From contig NZ_SOCR01000003.1 in NCBI RefSeq assembly GCF_004364335.1, forward strand, positions 62,001 to 126,000: 64,000 nt of DNA, written 5' to 3'. Shown here piece by piece: positions 24,856 to 34,621 of the stretch. The notes under the pieces are model-generated. The model was not told the DNA's origin. It made no database searches and saw only the letters and a program-made list of their open reading frames with translations. The position numbers were made by a program, and so were the translations under genes. The DNA is from Pseudomonas graminis (GTDB taxonomy: Bacteria; Pseudomonadota; Gammaproteobacteria; Pseudomonadales; Pseudomonadaceae). Each line of letters opens with the position of its first letter. The first letter of the stretch is position 1.

Positions 24856-26022
24856 CTACACCCCTAAAACAACCCCGTCCTGCGTCTCGCTTGCAGCGCG
24901 CAGGTAAGTCTCGAATGAGTCGATGATCCCGGCCCATCCCTGGCGACTCGCGTGCTGCCGGGCATTGAGTCTGACCCGGCGCAACGTTTCGTCATCCTCC
25001 AGCATCCAGCGTGCGGCATCGATGAAGCCTTCCTCATCCCTTGGCATCGCCACCGCGCCGTTGTGGCCGTGGCGAATATGCTGGGCCGCCGCCGCTTCGT
25101 CATAGGCGACAACGCCCAAGCCTGACGCCAACGCTTCCAGCACCACGTTGCCGAAGGTTTCGGTCAGGCTCGGAAACAGAAACAAATCGCTCGACGCATA
25201 ATGCGCTGCCAGTGCATCCCCGCGCTGGGTGCCGCAGAAGATGGCATTCGGGAGCTGACGTTGCAGAGTCGGCCTGACCGGTCCATCGCCAACAATCACC
25301 AGCCGCAGGTTCTTTTCGGGATAGGTGCTGACCAGACCATCAAAGGTGGTCTTCAGCAGGCCCAGGTTTTTCTCCGCCGCCAGCCGTCCCACATGCAGGA
25401 CCGCCGTATCGCCTGGTTCAAGGCCCCAGCCTTCACGCAGCGCACTCGAACGCTTCGACGGGTGAAACAACTGGCAGTCGACGCCCCGGGACAGCAATTC
25501 CAATCGCTCGAAGCCTCGGCGTTCGAGTTCGGTTTTCTGCGTGAAACTGGGCACCAGGGTGGCGTTCGAGCGGTTGTGAAACCAGCGCAGGTAAGTCGTC
25601 AGCAGACGAGTGACGAAGCTCAGCCCGTATTGCCGCGTGTAGTGCTGAAAGTTGGTGTGAAACCCGCTGACGATGGCAATCCCCAGCCGCCGCGCGGCAC
25701 GCAATGCCGAGAGACCGAGCGGGCCTTCTGTCGCGATATACAGCACGTCCGGACGATTGCGCTGCCAGCGGCGCAACAGCTTGTGCATCGACGACTGCCC
25801 CCACTGCATCCCGGGGTATCCCGGAATCGGCCAGCCACGGCACAACATCAAATCCTCGCCAGCCGCTCGCAGTTCGTCCTCGCTTTGCCGTGGCCGAATC
25901 ACCTCCACCCGATGCCCCCGCAGGCGCAGACCGTCGCACAAACGGCTGAGCGTATTGGCCACGCCGTTTATTTCGGGGGCATAGGTTTCGGTGATCAGGG
26001 TAATGCGCAGGGATTTACTCAT
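24856..26022 (-). CDS. Glycosyltransferase family 4 protein
   Basis: A 388-residue GT-B glycosyltransferase. The N-terminal half starts LRITLITETYAPEINGVANTL, a typical acceptor-domain opening (glycine-poor here, with EINGVA as the conserved loop). The donor half carries LHVGRLAAEKNLGLL and SLTETFGNVVLEALASGLGVVAYDEAAAAQHI, the GT4 EX7E region. It resembles mannosyltransferases acting on lipid or polysaccharide acceptors (MgtA/PimB type), but the sugar and acceptor cannot be stated. A second ATG eight codons upstream (26046) is possible; neither has a convincing ribosome binding site. Confidence 0.85.
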   Translation of the reverse strand: MSKSLRITLITETYAPEINGVANTLSRLCDGLRLRGHRVEVIRPRQSEDELRAAGEDLMLCRGWPIPGYPGMQWGQSSMHKLLRRWQRNRPDVLYIATEGPLGLSALRAARRLGIAIVSGFHTNFQHYTRQYGLSFVTRLLTTYLRWFHNRSNATLVPSFTQKTELERRGFERLELLSRGVDCQLFHPSKRSSALREGWGLEPGDTAVLHVGRLAAEKNLGLLKTTFDGLVSTYPEKNLRLVIVGDGPVRPTLQRQLPNAIFCGTQRGDALAAHYASSDLFLFPSLTETFGNVVLEALASGLGVVAYDEAAAAQHIRHGHNGAVAMPRDEEGFIDAARWMLEDDETLRRVRLNARQHASRQGWAGIIDSFETYLRAASETQDGVVLGV

Positions 26023-26188
26023 GAGATCAGTTTCTGAGGGGGGCATTGCGCTTGTGTGGCGGTTGAATGATGGATTTGTGACTGCAAATGGCTGTCCGGG
26101 ATTGGGTATTGGCCTCGTCAGATCCTGACCGGTTTAACGGCATCCGCCCCGATCAGGTTCGAGCATGACTGCGCAGACGAAGGGCGCG

Positions 26189-26500
26189 TCACCCGCTAAC
26201 GGTGAAAGGCACAAGCCGCGACTCACCGATGCGCTCGAAGGCAGCCGGTTCTGGCACGTAGTGCGTCTGCACCGGGTTCAGGCTGGTCAGTTGCAGGTGC
26301 GAACGGGGTTCTGCGGGCCTGGCAAGGTTCGCGGATTCAGCCTTGAGGGTGTGTGAAACGAACGGCTGAGTCGCCTGCGCCAGTGCTTGCATAAACGCGG
26401 GGGCATGGGGCTCCGGCTTCTTCTGTCGATCCATCACAAAGGACGCAGGATTGGCGGTTGTTTTTAGTGGGGTGGTCAGGGGTGTTGATTCCATGGGCAT
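26189..26500 (-). CDS. hypothetical protein
   Basis: A 103-residue, proline- and alanine-rich protein with no signal peptide, membrane segment or recognised domain. The case for a real gene is a clean AGGAG four bases before the ATG at 26500 and an uninterrupted frame; an ATG two codons further is an alternative. Much of it looks disordered. It sits between the glycosyltransferase and a membrane-protein gene. No function can be offered. Confidence 0.45.
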   Translation of the reverse strand: MPMESTPLTTPLKTTANPASFVMDRQKKPEPHAPAFMQALAQATQPFVSHTLKAESANLARPAEPRSHLQLTSLNPVQTHYVPEPAAFERIGESRLVPFTVSG

Positions 26501-26700
26501 TTAACTCCTGTTGGTGACTACGCCGCGCGATTGAAGTGCGGCGGCAAATACTCGCCCGGAGTGGGCATGCCCATGGTTAAACAGGAAGGCTGTGGGAAGT
26601 GGCGAATACCGTCGTAGGAATCGTCCTGATTTTCCCGAGGTTGATTAAAAGAGTGTTTCCGCCTTTAGCATGCGTCGCCTCAACTTCTGGAGGAAACGCT

Positions 26701-27333
26701 GTGTCCGAACAATTCAATACACCACCTGCTGCCGATTTGACGGCTTTGCCTACGAGCGGTCCGCCGTTTTATACGGTATCGCTGGTCAAGTTGACGGTGA
26801 TGATGTTTATCACTTGCGGGTTGTACGGGCTCTACTGGTATTACAAAAACTGGTCGAGGTATAAGGCGTATTCGGCGAAGCCGATCTGGCCGGTTCTGCG
26901 CGCCATTTTCGGACTGATTTATGTGCCGTCCATGTTTGGCAAGGTCGACGCCTTGCTGAAGGAGAAAGGGCAGCGTGGGATGCCTCATTGGGGCACGCTT
27001 GCGGCAGTTATGATTCTTCTGGCATTCGCCCCGTCACTTGTCGTGTTCGTCCACAACATCGCAACAAGTTCGAAAGGCATCGCTTCGGCAGGCCTTGGAC
27101 TTATCCCGTTAGGGATATCCGTCATTTCGACGTTTGCACAGTTCCTGATCATGCTCAGAGTGCAGTCGTTCATTAACCAGCTGAACCGCGACGCCGAGGG
27201 AAGCTGCAAGTGTGGTTCTACCTTCGGTGAAGGTGTATGGGCGATGCTGGGCTTAATGTGCTGGGTAGTTGTGGTAGTTATCATTGTCATGATTGAAGCT
27301 ATCAGAATGTATTTCTCCAGCCGTGGCCTTTAG
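26701..27333 (+). CDS. Multi-pass membrane protein (DUF4234-like), unknown function
   Basis: A 210-residue inner-membrane protein beginning at GTG 26701 after a strong GGAGGAAAC (26688-26696). There are about four hydrophobic segments: near residues 25-48 (LVKLTVMMFITCGLYGLYWYY), 95-118, 130-155 and 180-205. The first segment with CGLYGLYWYYKNW resembles the DUF4234 motif. A CKCG near residue 165 is unusual for this type. No enzyme motif is visible. A bidirectional terminator separates it from cysZ. Confidence 0.7.
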   Translation: MSEQFNTPPAADLTALPTSGPPFYTVSLVKLTVMMFITCGLYGLYWYYKNWSRYKAYSAKPIWPVLRAIFGLIYVPSMFGKVDALLKEKGQRGMPHWGTLAAVMILLAFAPSLVVFVHNIATSSKGIASAGLGLIPLGISVISTFAQFLIMLRVQSFINQLNRDAEGSCKCGSTFGEGVWAMLGLMCWVVVVVIIVMIEAIRMYFSSRGL

Positions 27334-27375
27334 CCAGAGGAGCGAGTGGCAACACTGGTAGAGCCTGCACTCACA

Positions 27376-27402
27376 CAAAAAGGCCTCAATCGAGGCCTTT
27401 TC
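27376..27402. terminator. Bidirectional rho-independent terminator
   Basis: AAAAAGGCCTC and GAGGCCTTTT form a stem around AATC, with A and T runs on both sides, so it can end transcription of both the membrane-protein gene (plus) and cysZ (minus), whose stops face each other. Confidence 0.85.
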
Positions 27403-27408
27403 TCTGTA

Positions 27409-28164
27409 TCAGCGAATCCGCTCTGCCAGCGTCTCCGCCCCACGCTCCCTCACCCAGAACAACGTCGCTCCCGCCACCGCCGCCGGCATCATCAGGATGT
27501 TGACCACCGGTATCAGCAGCACCAGATACACAATCCCGCCGAAACTCATGCTCTGCCACCGTTTGGCACGCAGCCAGGCGAGCATGTCTTGCCAGCTCAT
27601 TTTGTGGTTGTCGGCGGGGTAGTCGATGTATTGGATGGCCATCATCCACACGCCGAACATCAGCCAAAGCGGCGCGGCGACGAGGTTCACCACGGGGATC
27701 CACGAGAGGATGAATAGCCCGATGGCACGGGGCAGAAAGTAGCCCAGTTTGCGCATTTCCCGGCTCAGGGTGCGCGGGACCATCTCGACCAGCTCGCCCC
27801 AACTGAACGCGGGAAAATCATCCGTCCCGCGCAGGACTACTTCCACCTTCTCCGCAAGAAAGCCGTTGAACGGCGCGGCGATGATGTTGGCGATCATGGT
27901 GAAGGTGAAGAACACCATCAGGGCCACAAGTACCACGAACAGTGGCCACAGGATGTAGTTGAGAAAGCTGAGCCAGCCGGGCAGGGTCGGCATGAAGGAG
28001 TCGACCCAGAGCCTGAATTCGTGGCCGGCGAAGTAGATCATGGCGCTGAACAGCACCAGATTGATCGCCAACGGCAGCAGGACGAACAGGCGCAAGCCAG
28101 GGCTCAGGACCAGTTTCAGGCCTTCGCGCAGGTATTGCGGGCCAGACAGGACGGGTGCAGGCAT
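27409..28164 (-). CDS. cysZ: Sulfate transporter CysZ (EI24 family)
   Basis: A 251-residue inner-membrane protein with about four transmembrane segments and amphipathic helices. It opens [24 protein letters not shown] and contains the family loop [10 protein letters not shown] near residue 100. CysZ mediates sulfate uptake for cysteine synthesis. GGAGG in the leader just before the ATG at 28164 supports this start. It is divergent from trxB, an arrangement also seen in related pseudomonads as I recall. Confidence 0.88.
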   Translation of the reverse strand: MPAPVLSGPQYLREGLKLVLSPGLRLFVLLPLAINLVLFSAMIYFAGHEFRLWVDSFMPTLPGWLSFLNYILWPLFVVLVALMVFFTFTMIANIIAAPFNGFLAEKVEVVLRGTDDFPAFSWGELVEMVPRTLSREMRKLGYFLPRAIGLFILSWIPVVNLVAAPLWLMFGVWMMAIQYIDYPADNHKMSWQDMLAWLRAKRWQSMSFGGIVYLVLLIPVVNILMMPAAVAGATLFWVRERGAETLAERIR

Positions 28165-29515
<1,351 letters not shown>

Positions 29516-29531
29516 CCTGATCTACAGCTGC

Positions 29532-29561
29532 AAAAAACCGGCTCATTGAGCCGGTTTTTTT
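29532..29561 (+). terminator. Rho-independent terminator after trxB
   Basis: AAAACCGGCTC and GAGCCGGTTTT pair around ATT, followed by T residues. The A-run before the stem would let it act on the minus strand too, for the HopJ-like gene ending at 29601. Confidence 0.9.
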
Positions 29562-29600
29562 ATGTCTGGCAAACGTGCCTTTTCAGCGTCAAACGCGCAC

Positions 29601-29942
29601 TCAGGCCTTGGGCTTGAGCGGCTCGGCAGAGAACTTCACGCCGGCCAGACCGTTGGCAACCAGCGCTCGAATGTTGCCGTGGTCCGAACCTTCCGGCGTA
29701 TCGAGCACAGAGCGGTAGTGCTCACCAAATGCCAGCAGCGCTTCTTCATCGCTCAGGCCTTCCAGCAGCGCCAGGCTGAGAGTCTTGCAAGAACCTTCGT
29801 TCTGGCCAGCGGCGTTTTCCACCGGGCCGTTGCTGAACGCCTGAGGCTGATAATCGTAATGGGCGGCGATGAAGGCCAGCGTGTCGGCGAACAGATGATT
29901 GCCGCTGGCCAGGCTGGCGCGCAGGGCGTTCAGGTCAGTCAT
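29601..29942 (-). CDS. HopJ family protein (type III effector-like)
   Basis: A 113-residue protein of the HopJ/HopPmaJ family, recognised from HYDYQPQAFSNG, AGQNEGSCKTLSLALL and FGEHYRSVLDTPEGSDHGNIRAL. It is named after a P. syringae effector, but homologues are widespread in bacteria with no type III system, so effector status should not be assumed. The start at 29942 overlaps the end of the DUF1244 gene by 8 bp, giving translational coupling; longer frames upstream would overlap that gene fully. No Hrp box is seen in front. Confidence 0.87.
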   Translation of the reverse strand: MTDLNALRASLASGNHLFADTLAFIAAHYDYQPQAFSNGPVENAAGQNEGSCKTLSLALLEGLSDEEALLAFGEHYRSVLDTPEGSDHGNIRALVANGLAGVKFSAEPLKPKA

Positions 29943-30231
29943 GCTTCGGTTCCTTGGCGAACGTGGCTTGCTGTTCGGCGCTGGCCTCTTTCTGGTAAGT
30001 GGATTTCCACTTGCTGTACGGCATGCCGTAAACCACTTCGCGGGCGTCATCGAGGGTGATGTCGATGTGCTTCTCGTCGGCCTCGGCCTTGTACCACTTG
30101 GACAGACAGTTGCGACAGAAACCGGCAAGGTTCATCAGGTCGATGTTCTGCACGTCCTTGCGGCTGTCCAGGTGCGCGACCAGACGGCGGAAAGCGGCGG
30201 CTTCGAGTTCAAGACGTTGTTGCTCGGTCAT
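29935..30231 (-). CDS. DUF1244 domain protein
   Basis: A 98-residue soluble protein of the helical DUF1244 family. AAAFRRLVAHLDSRKDVQNIDLMNLAGFCRNCLSKWY is the signature region, split here around the CRNC pair near residues 39-42, and EAREVVYGMPYxxWK-like residues follow. Members are dimeric with no known biochemical role. The ATG at 30231 is chosen over one 20 codons upstream because family proteins begin just before this point. It forms a two-gene unit with the HopJ-like gene. Confidence 0.87.
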   Translation of the reverse strand: MTEQQRLELEAAAFRRLVAHLDSRKDVQNIDLMNLAGFCRNCLSKWYKAEADEKHIDITLDDAREVVYGMPYSKWKSTYQKEASAEQQATFAKEPKHD

Positions 30232-30320
30232 GGTGTGCTCTGTCGGAAGTAAAGATGGGCGGATGATAAGAGTGGCAGGCAGGCCGGACAAGCGTGGGCC
30301 TGCAACGGCGAGCGCAGGAA

Positions 30321-30692
30321 TCAGCGCGCGGCTGCCAGGGTGATCGACACCGATTCGGCGAAACGCAACGCGTGGGGCTTGTCCACTTCGACTTCGGCGT
30401 ATTGCACCGCCTCATGGGTCATCACCAGGTCCAGCACTTCCTGGGTCAGGCGCTCGAGCAGGGCAAAGCGGTTGCTTTCCACGTGCTGGATGATGGCCTT
30501 GGTGATGGTCCGGTAGTTCAGCGCGTGATCAATGTCATTGTCGCGCACCGCTTCCTGCGCCGCGTACAGGATCGTCAGGTTGATCAGCACATCCTGCTTG
30601 TTGAGGATTTCGTCCTCGTTGATGCCGATAAACGTGCGCAGGCACAGGTCTTTGACCCTGATGCGTGCGGTGCCGGGTTCGAGTCTTGCCAT
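30321..30692 (-). CDS. folX: Dihydroneopterin triphosphate 2'-epimerase
   Basis: A 123-residue FolB/FolX-fold protein. [19 protein letters not shown] and [15 protein letters not shown] are family motifs; FolX rather than FolB is favoured by the neighbours folE and folM. FolX epimerises 7,8-dihydroneopterin triphosphate to the monapterin form. It starts 4 bp after the folE stop, in one operon. Working with FolM it would make tetrahydromonapterin, the cofactor of phenylalanine hydroxylase in pseudomonads. Confidence 0.9.
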   Translation of the reverse strand: MARLEPGTARIRVKDLCLRTFIGINEDEILNKQDVLINLTILYAAQEAVRDNDIDHALNYRTITKAIIQHVESNRFALLERLTQEVLDLVMTHEAVQYAEVEVDKPHALRFAESVSITLAAAR

Positions 30693-30696
30693 TGGA

Positions 30697-31257
30697 CTAC
30701 TTGCTCCGTCCGATCAATTGCAGAAATTCCATGCGGGTCGTGGTCGACTCGCGGAAGGCGCCGAGCATCACCGAGGTGTTCATGGTCGAGTTCTGCTTTT
30801 CAACGCCGCGCATCATCATGCACATGTGTTGAGCCTCGATCACTACGGCCACGCCTGCCGCCTTGGTCACGTCCTGAATCGCATCGGCGATTTGCCGCGT
30901 CAGGTTTTCCTGAATCTGCAGGCGTCGTGCGTACATGTCGACAATGCGCGCGATCTTCGAGAGGCCCAGGACTTTCCCGGTAGGAATGTAAGCCACGTGA
31001 GCCTTGCCGATAAAGGGCAGCAAGTGATGCTCGCACAGCGAATACAGCTCGATGTCTTTGACGATGACCATCTCGTCGCTCGCGGAGGCAAACAGCGCGC
31101 CGTTGACGATCTCATCCAGCGTCTGCGCGTAGCCATGACACAGGTATTGCATCGCCTTGGCCGCGCGCTTGGGCGTGTCCAGCAGGCCTTCGCGTTCAGG
31201 ATCTTCACCCAGGCCGACGAGGATTTCACGGTAATGCTGTGGCAGTGACAGGGTCAT
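30697..31257 (-). CDS. folE: GTP cyclohydrolase I
   Basis: A 186-residue enzyme converting GTP to 7,8-dihydroneopterin triphosphate, the first step of pterin synthesis. Zinc and active-site motifs are clear: [20 protein letters not shown], and a later [20 protein letters not shown]. The ATG at 31257 sits seven or so bases after GAGGAA; a TTG one codon upstream is less likely. It is the middle gene of folM-folE-folX, so this copy probably feeds the monapterin branch. Whether another folE exists elsewhere cannot be known from here. Confidence 0.94.
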   Translation of the reverse strand: MTLSLPQHYREILVGLGEDPEREGLLDTPKRAAKAMQYLCHGYAQTLDEIVNGALFASASDEMVIVKDIELYSLCEHHLLPFIGKAHVAYIPTGKVLGLSKIARIVDMYARRLQIQENLTRQIADAIQDVTKAAGVAVVIEAQHMCMMMRGVEKQNSTMNTSVMLGAFRESTTTRMEFLQLIGRSK

Positions 31258-31277
31258 CAATGGTTCCTCGGGGCGGC

Positions 31278-31997
31278 TTACTTGACGTGCCGTCCGCCGT
31301 TTACGGTCAGAGTGGTGCCGGTGACGTAAGGGTTATCCAGCAGATAGCGCACGCTCTGGTAAATCACCTCGGCGCCAGGTTCGATCCCCAGTGCCGATTT
31401 CTCCAGTGTGCGTGCGCGGTATGCCGCGTCGTCGTCGGGTTTAAACATCAGCATCGCCGGAGCGATGCCGTTGACCTTGATATGGGGCGCAAACCTGGCA
31501 GCGAAGGACAGGGTCAGGTTTTCCAGCCCTGCCTTGCTGGCGCTGTAAGCGATGTGCTTGCTGCTGCCCTTGCGGGTGACATCGTCGCTGATGTGAATAA
31601 TGTCGGCCGTCGCCGAGCGTCTCAACAAGTCGGCGCAGTGCAGATTGATGAGGTAGGGCGCCAGCATGTGCACGCTGAACATCTGCATGAACACGTCAGC
31701 TTCTTCTCCCGGCGTCTCGGCCAGCCAGTCTGAAGCGTTATGCACGATGGCCCTGAGGCTGTCAGTCTGCACTTTGAGTCGTGCGATGAAATCCAGCACG
31801 CTCGTCTCCGACGAAAAATCAGCCTGAAGTACTACAGCGCCCAGCGTCCGCAAGCGCTGCACGCCCGGCCGCTCACTGCGGTAGGTGATGATCACCGGCT
31901 GGCCTTCTGCCAACAGACGCTCGGCGCAATACAGCCCGACGCGCTGGCTGGCACCAGTGATCAAGACAGGGGCAGGGGAGCAGGCCATGGTCGTCAC
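31278..31997 (-). CDS. folM: Dihydromonapterin reductase
   Basis: A 239-residue short-chain dehydrogenase. The cofactor motif ITGASQRVG is at about residues 14-22, NAS in place of NAG near 88-90, and YSASKAG carries the catalytic Tyr and Lys near 153-159. SAxRVGL-type N-termini, with Arg after Gln, mark FolM. It reduces dihydromonapterin to the tetrahydro form. The stop lies 20 bp before folE. A second in-frame ATG three codons inside is an alternative start. Confidence 0.9.
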   Translation of the reverse strand: MTTMACSPAPVLITGASQRVGLYCAERLLAEGQPVIITYRSERPGVQRLRTLGAVVLQADFSSETSVLDFIARLKVQTDSLRAIVHNASDWLAETPGEEADVFMQMFSVHMLAPYLINLHCADLLRRSATADIIHISDDVTRKGSSKHIAYSASKAGLENLTLSFAARFAPHIKVNGIAPAMLMFKPDDDAAYRARTLEKSALGIEPGAEVIYQSVRYLLDNPYVTGTTLTVNGGRHVK

Positions 31998-32215
31998 GCA
32001 TTCTTAAACGGGGAAAGAGGTCGGGCGAGTCGGTGCTGAATGGCAAGCAGTGAGTGCTCGCTTGCACCATCGAAAACGACCGTGGGGCAAAGTTACCCCA
32101 ACGGTCGGTTCTTGTACAACTACAGAAAGCTGTACATGTTTTTGAGGCAGTCCTGCGTCGGCAGTGTACGGCCGGCGCTCGCCGCACCTGCCGAGAGAAC
32201 GCTCGTCGCCGAAGG

Positions 32216-32785
32216 CTAGCGAGGAGACGCCGGTTCTGTCCCGTTGATCTGAGCCGGGGTGTTGCTGTGCAGCCACCCCGCCAACAGATGGGTCGACAGC
32301 GGGATGAACCAGAACACCATCAGCGGTGTGAGGATCAAGGTGCTGATCATGATGCGCGGGAACAGCTCCAGCTGACCGAGCAGCGGGCCCAGCACGAAGT
32401 TGAAGATCAGTGACACCGGAAAGAACGCCAGCCAGATGGCAACGGCTTGCTTCCAGCGCGGCGGGCGCTGACCGACGGCGCCGAACCAGCCGTCGATGCC
32501 GCTGACGCGGTGCACTGAATTTTTGGCGAACAGACCACTGCCGCGCACCAGCCAGGAGCGTCGGGAGGCAGAATGCTCCCAGGCGTGCATGGTGGCTTCA
32601 TCGGCGAAGCGGAAAATAATCTGGAATTCGTCATCCCCGGGCGGCGGAGCGAGCACGCCTGACCCTAGATAGCCGGGGAAGTCTGTAGCGAGTTGTTCGC
32701 CTTCATGCAGCCAGGCAATCAGTTCCTGATAGCGGCCATGGGCGACGCGACGGGCAACCATCAGCGTGACGGGTGAGGTAGACAT
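32216..32785 (-). CDS. ABM domain protein fused to two membrane segments
   Basis: A 189-residue protein. Residues 1 to about 105 are an antibiotic-biosynthesis-monooxygenase-type ferredoxin-like domain, with VTLMVARRVAHGRYQEL and DDEFQIIFRFADEATMHAWEHS. Two hydrophobic helices follow, near 118-140 and 145-168 (LIFNFVLGPL and MISTLILTPLMVFWFIPLS). Stand-alone ABM domains are small oxygenases or heme-type folds; membrane-anchored versions are common in pseudomonads but uncharacterised. It stands alone about 220 bp from folM. Confidence 0.8.
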   Translation of the reverse strand: MSTSPVTLMVARRVAHGRYQELIAWLHEGEQLATDFPGYLGSGVLAPPPGDDEFQIIFRFADEATMHAWEHSASRRSWLVRGSGLFAKNSVHRVSGIDGWFGAVGQRPPRWKQAVAIWLAFFPVSLIFNFVLGPLLGQLELFPRIMISTLILTPLMVFWFIPLSTHLLAGWLHSNTPAQINGTEPASPR

Positions 32786-32973
32786 TGTGTATCTCCGATA
32801 AACAAGTGAGCTTCCCGGGTAGGGAAATCACATGACGCGCTGCCGGGGTGGTGGCGATGCGTCAGCTTCACTGGGAAAAGCAAGCAAGGATTATTCCTGA
32901 AACCTGCGATAAAGCCAGCGGCGTTTGTCGGACGGGAGAGGAGTGGGGCACAGGATCGCCTGATCAGACAATC

Positions 32974-33579
32974 CTAGAGGTGCATGGAGGGGTGAATCTT
33001 GCGGTGTTCCTGAAGAATGTACTGACGCAGGCGTTCAGTGTCTTCTTTATTGTTCTGACTCAACCGATACGCCGCAAGGCCATGATGGTTCAGGCGTTCG
33101 AAGGTGCCACGCAACGCAATTGGCGCATAGCCCTGAGGTGTGAACCACGCGGCAAAGGACTTCGGCGGCTTGGTCTGTTTGCGCATTTCCAGCAGGATGC
33201 CTTTGAAGGAGACTTCATGGACCCACAGTGCGGTGAGCGAGCCTTTTTCGGTTTCCAGGGGGATTGGCTCAGGCAGTATCAGACGCCATGGGCGAATGCG
33301 CGGGCCTTCCTCGAAGATGCTCGGCGCCCCCAGCTCCAGATGCAGCGCATGAAATTCGTCTTCGACTAGATGCAGCGGGAAGGTCATTTGCTGATTATCG
33401 AACTGGGCCTGGATCGTGACTTGCTCATGGGCCGCCAGACGCGTGAGAAGATCCTGAATCTGCACGCCGCCGTTCACCACCAGGCTGCTGGACTTGTCGC
33501 CCAGATTCAGCGTGGGGTTGTGCTGCATGTTCTGGATGAACTCCAGTTCATCCGGCGTGAGAATGTTGTCGCGCTGCAT
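32974..33579 (-). CDS. Conserved protein, possible degenerate PilZ/YcgR-like
   Basis: A 201-residue soluble protein without signal peptide. Residues 1-100 are strand-rich and recall the YcgR N-terminal domain. The second half has GPRIRPWRLILPEPI, an arginine cluster where PilZ proteins carry RxxxR, and HEVSFKGILLEM where they carry (D/N)xSxxG with the acidic residue changed to Glu. If the likeness is real, c-di-GMP binding may be weakened or lost. I cannot assign a family with confidence. The gene stands alone. Confidence 0.5.
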   Translation of the reverse strand: MQRDNILTPDELEFIQNMQHNPTLNLGDKSSSLVVNGGVQIQDLLTRLAAHEQVTIQAQFDNQQMTFPLHLVEDEFHALHLELGAPSIFEEGPRIRPWRLILPEPIPLETEKGSLTALWVHEVSFKGILLEMRKQTKPPKSFAAWFTPQGYAPIALRGTFERLNHHGLAAYRLSQNNKEDTERLRQYILQEHRKIHPSMHL

Positions 33580-33953
33580 GGTCGAGCTCGATTAACCGGT
33601 TATTGAAAGAGCAGACAGATGGTTCGCTTTTTGGTTGCGACCGTTCGTCAGTTGCAAGATGTTAACCCTTCAGGATTTCATTCTCCAGCCGAGCTTGCAC
33701 CCGTTCGGCATTTAACTCGACCCCTGTCCGCCAGGCGGATAGCTGACCATCACTACATTTGAGCACCGATCTGAAAGTAGTACAGGTAACAGGAATGGGA
33801 CAGGAAGTTTCCGCCATTGTTGAAAGTCATTTTCATCAACGAGGGCGCTCGACACTTGGCGTTTTCTGCTGCAGCGCGAGGTCAGGCGTCCAAGACATCG
33901 CGCCGAGCTGAGGCATAATGCCGCACGATTTTACCCCGTCACAGGATGAACCC
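33580..33953. other. Intergenic region before the flavodoxin gene
   Basis: About 374 bp between divergent genes. I see no plausible coding region, terminator or recognised operator. Base composition is AT-richer than the neighbours around 33600-33840, as expected of promoters. Confidence 0.5.
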
Positions 33954-34409
33954 ATGAAAGTCGCGATTATTGCGGGCTCGGTGTATGGCTCGGCTGAAGA
34001 GGTCGCCCGCCACGCCCAACAGATCATCAAGGATGCGGGGCACGAGGTGCTGTTCAATCCGCGCGCCAGCCTGGCCGATTTGCAGGCCTTTGCACCCCAG
34101 GCCCTGCTGGCCGTGAGCTCGACCACCGGGATGGGCGAGCTGCCGGACAACATTCAACCGCTCTATCATCAGATCCGTGACGTGCTGCCTGCTGCCTGGC
34201 GTGGCCTGCCTGGCGGCGTGATCGCCTTGGGCGACGCGAGTTATGGCGATACGTTTTGTGCAGGCGGCGAGTTGATGCGCGAGCTGTTCGGTGAACTGGG
34301 GATTCTCGAGGTGCAGGAGATGCTGCGTCTGGACGCCAGCGAGACCGTCACCCCGGAAAGCGATGCCGAGCCCTGGCTGGCGGAGTTCATCGGGCATCTG
34401 AACGGTTAA
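33954..34409 (+). CDS. Flavodoxin (MioC-like)
   Basis: A 151-residue FMN-binding electron carrier. It opens MKVAIIAGSVYGSAEEVARHA, the phosphate-binding loop variant found in MioC/YqcA proteins, and has SSTTGMGELPDN and GDASYGDTFCAGG flanking the isoalloxazine ring. Partners cannot be told from context. The ATG at 33954 follows AGGAT; an upstream ATG at 33918 would add 12 residues before the canonical first strand. It is monocistronic. Confidence 0.87.
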   Translation: MKVAIIAGSVYGSAEEVARHAQQIIKDAGHEVLFNPRASLADLQAFAPQALLAVSSTTGMGELPDNIQPLYHQIRDVLPAAWRGLPGGVIALGDASYGDTFCAGGELMRELFGELGILEVQEMLRLDASETVTPESDAEPWLAEFIGHLNG

Positions 34410-34621
34410 ATGGCGAGCGCTTGACGACCCCATCTCGGCCGAGACATGCCCAAGCCATCCCCCAGCGTTATTGATCACTATTCAGCGTGTCCCGTGTTGA
34501 TTGTGACCCGACTACGAGTCGTTGACACTCGATGACCATTGCGCCTGCTTCTGCTTTTGCTGACTCCTGATAAATTCAGGGCAGTGGGAGCAGAGCCGGC
34601 TTCATCATTGGGGAGAGCGAC

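Noticed and set aside
29601..29942. Type III secretion locus
   Set aside because: The HopJ-like gene is the only hint; no hrp/hrc genes or Hrp box are present, and the family is common outside pathogens.
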